Shown piece after piece: positions 9,917 through 21,810 of a DNA stretch of 64,000 nt. A program made the translations under genes and the position numbers. The notes beneath the pieces were generated by a model. That model saw only the letters and a list, made by a program, of their open reading frames with translations, made no database searches and was not told where the DNA came from. The number at the start of each line of letters is the position of its first letter. Position 1 is the first letter of the stretch. This DNA comes from Selaginella moellendorffii (taxonomy: Eukaryota; Streptophyta; Lycopodiopsida; Selaginellales; Selaginellaceae), in assembly GCF_000143415.4 (NCBI RefSeq), contig NW_003314262.1:5886471-5950470 (forward strand), given 5' to 3'.

Positions 9917-12900
9917 ATGGGAAAGAACAAGCGCGGCGCCCCCGCCAAGAGCAAGGGCAAGGGCAAGGGCAAGGGCAAGAGCAAGGCGCGGCAATCCATT
10001 ACCAGCAATGCCAGCGACGACGGCGATGCGCTGCTCGACGAGGAGATCACCGCTTTGTAAGTTTCACGCGAATTGTAGCTCAGCCGACTGAATTCTCCTC
10101 GATCAGATCGGCGATATTTCAGAACGATTTCAGCGTTGTCGCGGATCATCTGATCAAGGAGCTCACAATAAATCTTCGGTAAGCTTTTTCTTCGTGAGAA
10201 TTTCTTTTTCTCGAGCAATTATCTTCCAGGCCACATTCTGAGAATGAAAACGATTTTTCTGCTCATCTCTTCGTAAGGTGGGGTTGAAAATTTGTCTAGC
10301 AGAAAATTCTTCGCTCACTTGGTGCTTGATTGCTAGGTGTTTTCCTGGCTATCCCTGGAAGCCCCCGAAGTTACAAATCGCAGCGAGTGATAAATCGTTG
10401 GAAACTGAGTGCCATATTCTACACGGAATGCTGGTGGAACAGGTTCGCAAACTGTAGTCTAACTCATTGTCGATCTAGCATTTTCCTTCTTAGGCTGCTT
10501 TGTGTGCTCGAGAAGGAAGAGTTATGATCTTCAATCTTGTTGAAGCTGCCCAGGAGTATTTCTCGGAATGTCTCGCCAACTTAGCTCAAGAGCAAAAAAA
10601 GGTAAATTCTCTGAGAATCTTGGTTCTGACATGGCCATATCGTTTCATTTTCTGTGTCTAGGAGTTGGACGAAAGCATCGCACAAATGTCCGAGCCTCCC
10701 ATTGTCAAGGAATCAGAGCCAGTGAACTCTGATTTCGTCTACTGTGACTTATGGGAAAATAGTGGCACCTGGGAAGGCCCGGACAGTCTTCCCACTGGAC
10801 AGACTCCATTAGAAAAGGAGATTCCTTCGTCAAGTATTCCAAGCAGACCTGGTTTTCGGAGACCACCAGCTTTAGTTTTACCAGAGCTAAAGCCGCGGGA
10901 TTCAAAGCAACATATTAAAGGTTTAGATGCTGATAATGAACCCCGCGAAGCATCGGCAGAAGACGAGCAGTTATCTAAAGACGCGGCTGTGAGCGAATTT
11001 CTGCTTAAAGCATTCTCTGGCTACAAGGTGGCGCGAACTACGAGGGTATGATTTCTAGTTTTAGTCTTTGCTAATTAGTGGCGCTTTTTGTAGCAACCGG
11101 CTATGACTTCTGAGGCACTGGGAACCGGAGGCGACGACGACGCCATATTTGCCATTCAAAAGGACTTGATTCTGGTTTGTACATTTTATAATTTTCTTGG
11201 CTGATATCGTTGCAGGTATATCTACTTCGTTTGGCCTGTGGCAAGAAAGGTCCTCTACCGAATTCATTGTCCGAATTGACTTCTCAATTGTCACAACTCG
11301 GTGTACGTGATGTTTTTCGAGAGAATTTGCTGTATAAGTTTCTTTTTATGCAGATCATGCCATCGTGGGCCGAGGACTTGGTTTCTCGTCAACCTCAAAT
11401 GTTTCAGGCAACATTCAAACGTATTTTTAAGCAGACCGTCGACAAGGATAATGTTTCGGAGTTTAAAGTAAGCATTGACATGATCATTGTTTGTGTTTTC
11501 TATTTCTAACGATGAACTTAGAGAAATTTGGAAAGGTTTTGGAATGCAAGTCCCGATTTGTTAGGAGAAAATGATGGCAATCTTGCAGCAATGAATTCGA
11601 GATACTTGTCTGACTTTGAAGAGCTTTGTTTGCTGGGTAAGGAAGAGCGTGATGGAATTTTCTTTACAAAAAAATCTCACGTGTTTTACACAGGGAAAGG
11701 TGGATTTGGCCATGTAGTTTTGTGCAAAAATAAACTCGACGGGCGACGATATGCCATGAAGAAGGTCAAGCTTAAAGATGAAAACCCTTCCGACAAGATC
11801 TTGAGGTAAGTTATTGCCAGACTACAACGATCCTGAGACAAAATGTGACAGGGAGGTTGCTACTCTTTCACGTTTGCAACATCAACATGTTGTTCGCTAT
11901 TATCAGGTTTGAGTTTCCTGTTCGTTTCTATGCCTGTGCTCAATTAATATTCATATAGGCGTGGTTCGAGACAGCAGCAGGGGGTTCTTCTGGCACTCCC
12001 TATGGAGAAGAATCTGAAATTTCGTCAAGCTGGGTCGATACGCCGGGCTCCTCAAGCAACGATGTCAACACGGTTTCAACATTTTTGTACATTCAAATGG
12101 AATACTGCCCAAGGTTGGTGTTAGTGCATTCTTTTTAGACCGTGTGACCATGTGGTTTCGATTTCAGGACGTTGAGAGAAGTGTTTGACACACGATCAGT
12201 TCTAGACAAGGAGTTGACTTGGGGAATTTTTCGTCAAATTGTCGAAGGCCTTTCACATATACATGGGCAAGGAATCATACATCGAGATCTTACGCCAAGT
12301 AATATATTTTTTGATACTCGAAATGATGTCAAGATTGGTGACTTCGGCCTTGGTAAGTTTCGCATATTACGTATCAAATCGTTTATGACAGGTGTGTGTG
12401 CAGCTAAATTTGCGGATCTGCAAAATCCTGATCAAGATCACCGTGTTCCTGTAAAATTTGAAGCAAACGTAAAGTCACTCGAAGGGACTGGCCAAGTCGG
12501 TACCTACTTTTATAGAGCTCCAGAAATTGAACAAGCTTGGCCACACATTGATGAAAAGGTTGGTTTTCTAAGTTAAGAAACTTTACTGATCTTTCCTTTC
12601 AGGTTGATATGTACAGTCTGGGTGTCATTCTGTTTGAGCTGTGGCATCCATTCAGCACAGGCATGGAGCGTTATGTCACTTTGAACGAGCTGAAACAGCA
12701 AAATATTTTACCTTCAAACTGGGCGGCTAAGTTTCCGCACCAAGCAGCGTTGGTACATTTGCTAGTATCGCCTCATCCTCAAGACCGTCCTTCTGCACGG
12801 GAAGTTCTGCAATCCGAGCTCTTGCCTCCTAGGATGGAAGATGAAGCATTGAAAGGTATTGCGACTTTTGGTTTCTACCTTACTTTTCTGGCTTTTCTCG

Positions 12901-14970
12901 TACAGATATTCTGCGAACCATCCACAGTACCGATAATACTTTTGTTTTTGATCAAGTTATTGCTGCTTTGTTCGACGAGGAAAAACTAGCTTCGAAGACT
13001 GATAACGAAGCAAACCTTTCGATTGGTGACTTGGATCACCTTACGCCTAAATGGCTGACAGCACAAGAGCTGGTTATTGGCCTTACTAAAGACGTTCTTA
13101 CGAGGCACGGGGCCCGCAAATTTCGAAGCCCAAGCATGACCGTAGCTTCTGATGTCAAGACATCAAACAGGTTGGCTTTTTTTTGTTGATCGGTTTAGAG
13201 GCTTACTTGTGCGCTTCTAGATCTGCCGTCAAAGTTATTAACTCTTCAGGAACGATGTTTGAATTACGTTATGACACCCGTCTTTTATTTGCGCGTTGGG
13301 TTGTCCTAAATCAGGTGATGTGTGTGTGTCTGTTTCTTTCTTCTCAGACGTGCATAATGTTTTCCAGAGCACGTCATGGAAGCGCTACGAGATTTCTCAT
13401 ACTTACAGGAAAGGCGTGGGATATCGTGCGCCAAAGGAGTATCTTCAAGTAAGGAATGTTTTGGTTTACAAAAACACAAAAAGGATTGCTTGCAGGGAGA
13501 CTTTGACATAATCGGCGGTTATCGTGCATTAGCCGAAGCCGAGGTCATCAAGGTAATTGACGGAGTCCTGCATGGCTGTTCTTTCTTACAATCCAAGCTA
13601 CAGGCAGCTGCCGATATCATTTCCAGGGTGTCCTCTACTGAAACATGCGAGCTACGTCTTAATCACCTTGAAATTCTAGATACCATATGGAGCTGGAGTG
13701 GCGTAACCAGACAGCAAAGGAAGAATGTGGCTCAGGTATGCTCTTGGATTTTACTTTTGAGATATTTTCTGTGCTTTATTTCAGATACTTGGAACTATGA
13801 CCTTCCTCCGTCCTCAATCAGCAGACCGGAAGGCCAGATGGGTTTTTGTTCGTCGGCAGCTTATCCAGGCATGCTAATACGTGCTTAAGCTTTGTGAGGC
13901 TCAGTTTTTGCTGCAGGGTTTACATTTATCCGAAGCCGTGGTAGACAGGCTTCAAACAGCTGAACGTCGCTTCACAGGAAACGCGGATGAAGTTCTTGCT
14001 CGACTAAGAGGAGCTTTATCTAATAGTAAGATACTACTCGTGTTTAACAAGCATAACCTTTGATCAGGTCCATCGAGCATCGAAGCGATTGAAGAGCTCT
14101 CAAGACTACTAAGCTATTTGAGAAATTGGCGTGTAGAAATGTTACTTACGGTCGACGTTTTCATCGTTCCGAGTGATTACTACTTTAATGCCGCGTATTT
14201 TCAGGTGATGAATATGATTTTTGACTCAGCTAACAGTGCATGATATGTCAGATATATTTTCCTAGAACAAGCTACCCCGGGGCTCAGGGTATGCTTCTTG
14301 CCGTGGGAGGCCGCTATGATGTACTTCTTGAACACCTCGCTAAGGATTATGGAGTAAGAACTACAACTGTCCTTGCTTTCAATAACTTCACTTGATCAGG
14401 TACACACTCCACCGGGGGCAGTGGGACTGACTATTGCTTTGCAAAAGCTGATCCATATTGCTATGAAAGATAGGTACTACGGAAGCTTGTTTATCAATGC
14501 AGAATTGAGCTTGTCATGCAGTAAAAATGAAACGGAACCTGCTGAAGTTCTCGTATGTTGCCGAGGAGGGGGTGGTCTCCTGAAAGAGAGAATGGAATTA
14601 GCAGACGAATTATGGTCCGCAAATGTCAAGGTGAGCAGATTTATTGTGGTCATTCTCAACAAGCATCTACGTAGCAGGCGGACTTTGTATGTGCGATTGC
14701 TCCGAGCCTGACTGAGCAGTACGAATATGCGCATGACAATGGAATCAAGGTGCTTGTAATCATCACGGAGTCCGGCTTATCCCAGGGGGTGGTCAAGGTA
14801 GTTTGCCTCCTCCTGTTTCCAAAGCTAAATCTTTTCGGTGTTGCATGCAGGTTCGCCATTTAGACTTCAAGTTTGAGGTAGACGTTCGCAGGGATGACTT
14901 GGCTAAAAGCTTGGCGGATTTGATTTCTGGTCCCCTAGCCGTGAAAATGCTACGACAGTCTCTGATCTAA
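9917..14970 (+). CDS. GCN2: eIF2-alpha kinase GCN2 with RWD, kinase and HisRS-like domains
   Basis: Phosphorylates eIF2-alpha when uncharged tRNA accumulates. More than 20 short exons over 5 kb. Order: Lys/Gly repeat tail (KSKGKGKGKGKGKSK); RWD domain (DEEITAL-SAIFQNDF, CFPGYPWKPPKLQI, AREGRVMIFNLVEAAQE); acidic linker; kinase domain (GKGGFGHVVLCKNKLDGRRY, AMKKVKL, YIQMEYCPR, IHGQGIIHRDLTPSNIFF, KIGDFGLAKF after removing an intron at about 12352-12402, GTYFYRAPEIEQAWP, MYSLGVILFELWHPF); HisRS-like region (FEL-RYDTRLLFARW, LPA-type LLAVGGRYD, PGAVGLTIALQKL); and the C-terminal VCCRGGGGLLKERMELADEL, LVIITESGLSQ. HRD, DFG and Lys are intact. A small intron (about 11636-11692) splits the Gly loop. 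Stop TAA ends at 14970. Confidence 0.95.
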
Positions 14971-15090
14971 TCTGGTAACTTGATCTCATGAATTTTTTTT
15001 AAATATGATCTAATAGTTATGCTTAGATTCTTGTGAGCTTCTCAAAGTACACCCTTATGTGTAAGTTATTCCTTTTATGCGTTACTCCTC
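14971..15090. terminator. Shared 3' region of GCN2 and aspartic protease
   Basis: Only 120 bp separate the convergent stops. The stretch is AT-rich, with a T run near 14993-15001. The two 3'UTRs are likely to overlap. Confidence 0.4.
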
Positions 15091-16377
15091 TCACAGCTCC
15101 GAGCATGATGCAGGTGCGAAAGTGACGGTGGATTTCTCATTGTCGAACATGATATGGTAGCCTTGCTGCATCACATTGCCGATGATATTAATCCCGATGC
15201 TTGCGCTGGACATGATAGCGAGACAAGCGACTGATTCGTTCCACGCTTCGGCATCGGCTCGACTTGGGACGACGATGTAGTTATCTTGGTGAAGGTTCAT
15301 CCAAGCGTCCGGGAAATGTAGAGCAAGGGAGGGAAAGGTGTAGTCTCTCTGGAGGGAAATGTTATAGCACAGGTCTAGGCCTACCGAGGTGCCGTTAACC
15401 AGGGGAAGATTAATCCGGCGGCTGAAAACACTTATCACTTGGATGTACACGCCAAGAGGAAGAAACGTTAGTGTAGTGCCAGAGTCGAAGATGGTGCCAA
15501 CCGAGCTATCGAGGTCGCTGTGAGGCATGGAAATGGTATAGCCGTCAGCCGAGACACTAGTGAGGTTCACGAAGTAGAACGTTTCGTCGCCATCGTGGGT
15601 GAGAAGAGGTGTGGACTGGGCATTTGAAGCATGGACCGGAGCAGCACTGCCGTAGAAGAAGGGGCTGGGATGGTCAAGTGGCGAAAGACAGTAGGAGAAC
15701 TTGTTCCCGATGGAGTCACTCAGCTGTGTGATCAACGAGACTTGGCCTCGACCGAAGCCAGCAACGCCGTCTAGGTTCGGGAAGCCGCTTGAAGATAAGC
15801 TACAGCCGACGAGGATATCGGAAAACTTCGAACTAGTCGTGTTGGACGTCCTGAGGGAGACGGTCTCCGTGACAACCAGGCCAGATGTTGCTCCTCCTCC
15901 TCCGTATTGGTACTGGTACTCGCAAGAGTAGAGGCAGTAGTCGTTGAAGTGTGAGCAGGCATCGGAGCAGCTCACAGTATGGAAAGTTGACGACTGTGTA
16001 TAGTTGAAGCGGTTGGCGGCGCTTGGTAAGCATTGCACCCAGACGAGGTCACTCCCGGTATCAAACAGGACGTCCATGCGTTGAGGAGGAGTTCCGAGCA
16101 GAAGAGGCATTGTGTAAGCACTGCCCACGTCGGTCATGGGGATCCCGGGAATAGCTTCCCCTTTGCCTTCTCCGGCCTTGGACGCTAGATATCTGGCTCG
16201 TAGGAAGCTGTTCTGGAACCTCTTGGAGATCGGTAAGTTGGAATCGCGTCTTCTGAGCTCTGTTCTGAATCCATCCTGTTGTGTGGCTCGCAGGAGCGGA
16301 TGGACGTGAGCAGGAGCAAGTGGAAGCGTGAAAAGAGCCAGCGCGAAGAGCAGCAGGAGAAAGGAGGAGATCGCCAT
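15091..16377 (-). CDS. Nepenthesin-like aspartic protease (family A1), secreted
   Basis: Intronless, 428 residues from ATG 16377; the frame extends upstream only to a GTG. A hydrophobic signal peptide is at residues 1 to about 24 (MAISSFLLLLFALALFTLPL). A basic pro-region follows, then MPLLLGTPPQRMDVLFDTGS (first catalytic Asp) with DLVWVQC. The second catalytic motif is TIFDSGTTLTFLP. Cys-rich loops (VSCSDACSHFNDYCLYSCEY) resemble the nepenthesin-type insertion. The C-terminus has the usual IIGNVMQQGYHIMFDNEKSTVTFAPASC. The catalytic machinery is intact, so an active extracellular or vacuolar endopeptidase is expected; the substrate is unknown. A TATA-like ttataag lies about 125 bp upstream on the minus strand (16498-16506). 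Confidence 0.93.
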   Translation of the reverse strand: MAISSFLLLLFALALFTLPLAPAHVHPLLRATQQDGFRTELRRRDSNLPISKRFQNSFLRARYLASKAGEGKGEAIPGIPMTDVGSAYTMPLLLGTPPQRMDVLFDTGSDLVWVQCLPSAANRFNYTQSSTFHTVSCSDACSHFNDYCLYSCEYQYQYGGGGATSGLVVTETVSLRTSNTTSSKFSDILVGCSLSSSGFPNLDGVAGFGRGQVSLITQLSDSIGNKFSYCLSPLDHPSPFFYGSAAPVHASNAQSTPLLTHDGDETFYFVNLTSVSADGYTISMPHSDLDSSVGTIFDSGTTLTFLPLGVYIQVISVFSRRINLPLVNGTSVGLDLCYNISLQRDYTFPSLALHFPDAWMNLHQDNYIVVPSRADAEAWNESVACLAIMSSASIGINIIGNVMQQGYHIMFDNEKSTVTFAPASCSEL

Positions 16378-17018
16378 TGCCAAGGCTGTTTTTCGATCGA
16401 GCACCCGAGCCGCCGAAGACAGAACTTATGTGAGGCGATGTAAGTATATTTTGCGTGAGCTTGGATTTGTCGTGCGAGCACACCAAGCATGCGGAGCTTA
16501 TAAAGATTGTGTGTTTCGATTTCCAGGCCAGCACCAAAGGCAGATGGTAGACGGTCTCATCAAAACCGAAGCTTACATTTTGCGTAAGAATCACTTAAGC
16601 ATTTTGACTTTGCTATACAGCGCTTGTTTTCCCGACTAAAAAGAATTTTCTCCCCTCATCTCTTTTGTGCAGCCGCCAAATGGTTGACTGATCAGATCGA
16701 GCTTATTCTTATTTGCAGGTATGTTAAAGGAAAAAAGTGACTCTTTCTAATAAATGTTAATGTCTTCTACAGCTCCAGGTGAAAGACTACCAATCTAACA
16801 ATTGTTGAAACATTGGATGTTCTTTATTTCCTTCTCGTTTATGAAATCTAATGGTTCTGAATATTCTATGCGCTATGTTGGTGGGAAGTTCACGAGTTTG
16901 CCACCACTTTTCAGAGCTCTTGTCCAGAAAGTCGGCGAGCCCCAGCACCAATCTCTCGGTCTGTATATATATTATTCGTTCGGTATAATGTTCTGAAAGC
17001 TATGTTGAGGAGAACGCC
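16378..17018. promoter_or_regulatory. Divergent upstream region of the protease and the peroxidase
   Basis: 641 bp with no convincing gene. A TATA-like element (tgtatatatatta) lies at about 16961-16973, some 50 bp before the peroxidase ATG. The protease TATA candidate lies at the other end. Confidence 0.45.
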
Positions 17019-18150
17019 ATGACACGGCAAACGCTAGTTCTTCTCGTCTGCTCGGTGTTTTTACTCGGCCTGTCCAACTCGGAGTACTACTCAGTCGACA
17101 CTTTCGGTGGTAACGGGTTTTCAAAAGGACTGAGGTTTGGATTCTATGCAGCTACTTGTCCAAAAGTGGAAACCATTGTCCGGGAGTCTTTCACTAGCAA
17201 TATCTTTCGAGACCCGACTGCTGCCGGTGCTCTCATTCGTTTGGCGTTCCACGATTGCCAAGTCGGGGTACGTAGATGTTTTCCTCCAATCTTAACAGTT
17301 TTGGCCAACTTTCTGTGCTTCTCCAGGGCTGTGACGCGTCCATCCTGCTCAGCTCCTCCGACTCGATCACCAGCGAGCTCGTCTCCGATAGAAACTTTGG
17401 AATCCGTCGACTGGATTTCATTGACAGCATCAAGAGCTCGCTCGAAGCGTCGTGCCCGGGTGTGGTTTCCTGTGCGGACATCATAGCCTTGGCTGCAAGA
17501 GACTCCATCAGGATCTCGGGGGGACCAAACATTCCCATACTCCTGGGACGAAGGGACTCCACAAGCGCCAGTAACTTAGCGGCCGATCGATCCATTCCAC
17601 TCCCAACTATCAGCGTCGACGACACCATCAGCCTGTTCCAGTCCAAAGGCATGACGCTCCAAGAAACAGTGGCCATTCTAGGTACTCCTACTTCCAAATT
17701 CCCACTGCTGCTCCAGCTCTTTTCTTCGCTCTTTTCTTGTTTGTAGGTGCTCACACTGTTGGTGTTGGCCACTGCGTAAGCGTCCTGGATCGACTGTATC
17801 CAACGCAAGACCCCAACTTGCTCCCTCCTCGCTCAGCGCAGCTCCGAGCTCAGTGTCCTCCCACGCCGCCACAGCTCCTCAACAACAACACCTTCTTCGC
17901 CAATGACTTCACCAACGTGTTCTTCGACAACCAGTACTTCCGAGACATTCTCAATGGGCAGGGGCTGTTTGGAATCGACTCAAAGATCGCGCTTGACAAG
18001 AGAACCTCCCGGATTGTCTCCATGTTTGCGACGAACCAGGCGTACTTCTTTGCGGTCTTCTCCTCGGCGTTTAATAAGATGCTGGCGTCCAACGTTCTCA
18101 CGGGTAGCAGTGGAGAGATTAGAAGAGATTGCAAGGTTGTCAACTCGTAA
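17019..18150 (+). CDS. Class III (secretory) peroxidase
   Basis: Heme peroxidase of the plant secretory pathway, using H2O2 to oxidise phenolics in walls. Exons 17019-17267, 17327-17681 and 17747-18150, GT-AG, 335 residues. Signal peptide at residues 1 to about 21 (LVLLVCSVFLLGLSNS). The mature start GLRFGFYAATCPKVETIV is typical. Distal heme site: ALIRLAFHDC (Arg and His present), then GGCDASILL across the first junction. Structural motif SCADIIALAARDSI. Proximal His in GAHTVGVGHC. The conserved Cys residues expected for the four disulfides appear present, including the C-terminal RRDCKVVNS. Nothing suggests loss of function. The physiological substrate cannot be told from sequence. Confidence 0.95.
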
Positions 18151-18403
18151 GTAGATCATCGAAGTTTAAAGTTCTTTGCTATGGTTGCTATGATATAAAG
18201 AAAACCAATTGATTTGAGAAAGGAAGTTTTGACATTGTGATATGAGCTTTGACTTTTTTTTTCAGAGAATGATGGAATGAAAGTGAAGTCGTGGATTGAG
18301 AGTTCGATTTTCTCTCTATAAAGAACACGCTAATCTTCGTCACCACCGAAATAAAACCATCAAGAGAACTATATGGGAGCTTTTGGCTTTGTGTTCGTTG
18401 AGT

Positions 18404-18503
18404 NNNNNNNNNNNNNNNNNNNNNNNNNNNNNNNNNNNNNNNNNNNNNNNNNNNNNNNNNNNNNNNNNNNNNNNNNNNNNNNNNNNNNNNNNNNNNNNNN
18501 NNN
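18404..18503. other. Assembly gap (100 N)
   Basis: Exactly 100 N. This is the conventional filler for a gap of unknown size, so the true distance and the continuity of the peroxidase side with the LRR side are uncertain. Confidence 0.98.
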
Positions 18504-18589
18504 GGAAGAGAGGTCGCCGTGCTTGAGCCCGGTGAAAAACGAGCGGAGGTCTCCTCCAAGCATCCATCCAGCTCCTCGAGAACGTTGCT

Positions 18590-19560
18590 ACAAGTAACTC
18601 CCGCCCAAGAGACGCACAGCTGCTGCGAGTTCCCCGAAGTCCAGTTTGCTGGGAAGGCTGGAAGAGCTCTCTCTTGCCAACTGCTCATTGCTGATGACAA
18701 GAAGCTCGAGTACCTCTCCGTGTTCGACAAAGACAAGCGTCACTGGGCAAATACCTCCTGGGCTTGGCAACTGCACAAAGATCGAGTGGTTTGACATTGA
18801 CATCTACAAGGTCCAGTTCCACAACGCTGGGACTCAATCGTCTACTCGCAGCAAAGAGCTGTGGAACATGACCCAGCTTGAGTTCCTCAGCGTGATTGGA
18901 ACCATGTGTAGAGGGACAATCTCTTCATTGATAACATGACCAAGCTCGCACACTTGAACGTCGGCTCAAACTCCATAATCGGAGGGGTCATATGACCAGG
19001 GGAAATTGGCAGGTGCAAGAGCTTGGTTTACCTCAACACCATCCCAGAGTCGATCCACTGGCAAACCTCCACATCTTTGGCTGGGAAGCAACATGCTGAC
19101 TGGAGCAATCCCTTCCTCCCTTGCCCAGCTTTCCAGCCTCATAGGCTTACATTTGGATCACAACGCATAGGAGAGATCCCTTCATCACTGGCCCGCCTTC
19201 AAAAGCTGGAGACTTTGATACTACTTGTAAACACGTTGGAGTTATGGGTTACATAACTTCAGCCAACTTTCTGCATGTTGAGATCCCCCTTGAACTGGCA
19301 AACTGTACCTCCTTGCAAGTGCTCGAGGTGTCTAAGAACAAGAGGCATTCCATCAGTCTTAAGACTCTGGGGAAAGGAACAGGCTGGTGGGAAGCATCCC
19401 AGTTTCACTACTTACAAAGCTGGAGTGATTCAAGGTAGGGAGTAACCCTATCCATGGCTTGGATATTGACTTGAGGAGACTTCAAGTTCTCTCCCTGGCA
19501 AGAAACACCTTTCAAGGTAGTCTTCCTCACAACTCGAGGTTGCAACCACAACAACATTTA
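18590..19560 (+). pseudogene. Decayed leucine-rich-repeat receptor-type gene
   Basis: LRR peptides occur in order on the plus strand but in changing frames with stops between them: LLGRLEELSLANCSLL (about 18645-18690), SVTGQIPPGLGNCTKIEWFD (about 18738-18800), MTQLEFLSVIGT (about 18870), GAIPSSLAQLSSLIGLHLDHN-like sense in the stretch 19095-19160, GEIPSSLARLQKLETLILLVN (about 19170-19230), IPLELANCTSLQVLEVSKN (about 19272-19340). These fit the plant LRR consensus LxxLxLxxNxxxGxIP. At least four frame changes are needed, so the gene is not functional. No kinase domain is seen; the upstream part lies in or beyond the gap. Confidence 0.75.
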
Positions 19561-19682
19561 TGGGGAAATTTCAAACACGATCAGTGAGCAATTAGACATA
19601 TCATGGGAATTCATTCATTAGCTGTTTAGAGGGTTTCATGGTGAAGCATGATTATAGTATGCTGTTTTACTCAATTCTTGTA

Positions 19683-20603
19683 CTATGGCCATTGCTTAAC
19701 TAACTGCTTTGTTAATGTATTATATAAAGATAGTTTACCAATATTTTCAATTATAAGTGCACTTTGTGTAGAACTTTTAGTATTAGTATTTGAGGCCCAT
19801 ATTGGAATTTCTAAACTATTATATATAATCAGATTTTGATTAGTATTGAGAACTACATAGCATTTAAATCCTTTATTTGATGTTTTTGATTCCCAAATTA
19901 TTTTTGTCAAATAAACAAATATTAAATTACAATTTTTAGTTATTGTTAATTTATAATTTCCATTTGAAGAAACAATGGAGTTTGCTGAGAGAAGATAAGA
20001 TCCTAAATAGTTTTTATTTCCACTTACTAAAGATGATCTATAAATCCAACAATCATGTTCATCCATATTTATCTAACAATGTCACAAAATATTTCAAATG
20101 ACATTAGAAATATACTTAATTACCTTTATATTTTTTATTGTGAGATTTTGTTTATCATTTATTCTGTTCCCATGTACTATATATTCTAATTCTATAAATT
20201 CGTGAACAGCTCGAATATGACCATATAGTCCAGCTAAAGCTTGATCTACAACTGCTTGAGCAAGAGTTGTAAGTAATATTTTAAGGTATTCGCCTCTAAC
20301 TTGCATATTAGATCCCATAGGTATGCAAAATTTAGCATTAGAAATATCATAAGAATATCCATGTATTGATATTTTCATAGAGATTTGAGAAACTTTAACT
20401 CCTTCAAAGTTTTGTATGGGAAAAGTTCCTACCCTATAATTTGTATTATTATGAAGACTATGGAGAAAGAAAACAAGATTTTTAAATATTACATATGCAT
20501 CTTGATCAGAAAGTGTATCAGTAAATGATCTAAGTGTGAAAGTTAATGTTTTTACAACAATTATAATTAAAAATAAAGAGGTAAGAAAAATATATAAATT
20601 CAT
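19683..20603 (-). CDS. Small secreted protein with C-terminal GNA/bulb-type lectin domain
   Basis: Two exons on the minus strand, 20603-20124 (160 codons) and 20072-19683 (129 codons plus stop), joined across a 51-bp GT-AG intron in phase 0; reading through gives a stop. Total 289 residues. Residues 1 to about 22 (MNLYIFLTSLFLIIIVV) look like a signal peptide or anchor. Residues about 25-165 match no family I recognise. From about residue 170 (DCWIYRSSLV) the protein follows the mannose-binding lectin fold: YLLSANSIVSSNGNYKLTI, NCNLIFVY, IIWESKT, GFKCYVVL, QNLIIYN, IPIWASNT. The sugar-site consensus QxDxNxVxY is degraded in all repeats, so mannose binding is doubtful. Codon use is very AT-rich, like its surroundings and unlike the GC-rich genes nearby. 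A TATA-like tatata lies about 150 bp upstream (20760-20770). Confidence 0.6.
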
Positions 20604-21605
20604 CCTTCTGTATATATAAAATGAGTTAAGTAATATTCAGATTCAACTATTTATTTTAAAATAATTTTTAAAAAGTTGAGAAAAAAACAAAGTTTTTAAA
20701 GATAATACTTTTCTCTTTTACATTTTTCTATATTTCTTTTTCTCTTTTCCTAGCTGACGCCTATATATAAAATCTATAAAGTTGAATAGATGATAAATTT
20801 GAGGAGCTTTAAATAATGATCTTTGAGTATTGGCTGGTTATGAACATTATGAAGAAGTTCAATAAATTATAAAATAAAAACAATTCACCATTTTTACAAA
20901 TCTAAATCAAGTAATAAATAAAACTTCCATGAATTGATTTATAAAACAAGTAAGTTTTTATATTTATCCTTAAAAAAATTATAGAGGTGCCAATTTCAAC
21001 ATGCTCAAATACCAACACAGAGAAATTCAAAGAGAGGGGAACAAGAATTAGAGTCCAACTCCGTGCTATGTCAATCCATAGTCCACAGATGTATACCTCT
21101 AAATCTTCATTGGTTATTAATTCCATGTTTTATCTATCATCTCCAATGTGAGTGCACTATAATTGTACTGATATAAGGAACTTGTATGGCATGCTATTCA
21201 TAAAATAGGTGTCCATATGTCCATATCACACCCCGCTGCCTCACACACACACATATGCAGTTCATGTGGTAAAACCCCATAGGCCTAGATGGTTTTTTAC
21301 CCATGGCAAGTACAAGATGCCCCAATATATTCCACTGGCATGGGAATATGACTGAGAATTCAATGGCCATTCTATGAGTTATCAATTGCCATCCAATGAG
21401 ATGGGATAGTACATGCCATTGCCTTTGATTTTGGTCACTTAGTGAAGTCTATTGGCTATAGCAATGGTAGTGATGGTGATTATAGTGGAGTTGGATGTTA
21501 AGGTAACTCATTTTCCTCAAGATGATAATGATTATCACATTTACCAATGAAGAGTACTTAACTTAACTTAACTTCTAAGTATTTCCGTTAGAGTGGGATG
21601 TGGAG

Positions 21606-21810
21606 CTTGATTACCAAATCCAGTGTTGCAGCACTAGATCCAGTGACCGCTGCCGCCAGATCCAGTGCTGCCGAGTGCCGCTATGCTATATCCAGTGCCA
21701 CAACAACTGCTGTGCCAGATCCAACAACAGCTACCATGCCAGAACCAGTGCTGCTGTGAGTGCCCTAAATCCAGTGCCACAATTGCCACCACACTAGATC
21801 CAATGCCAGA
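21606..21810. repeat. Degenerate tandem array of an ATCCAGTGC-type unit
   Basis: The words atccagtg, ccagatcc, agtgccg and tccagtgccac recur about every 20-35 bp for 200 bp, with CTG/CAG-rich spacers. Translations of either strand are repeat products, not a protein family. Confidence 0.6.
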
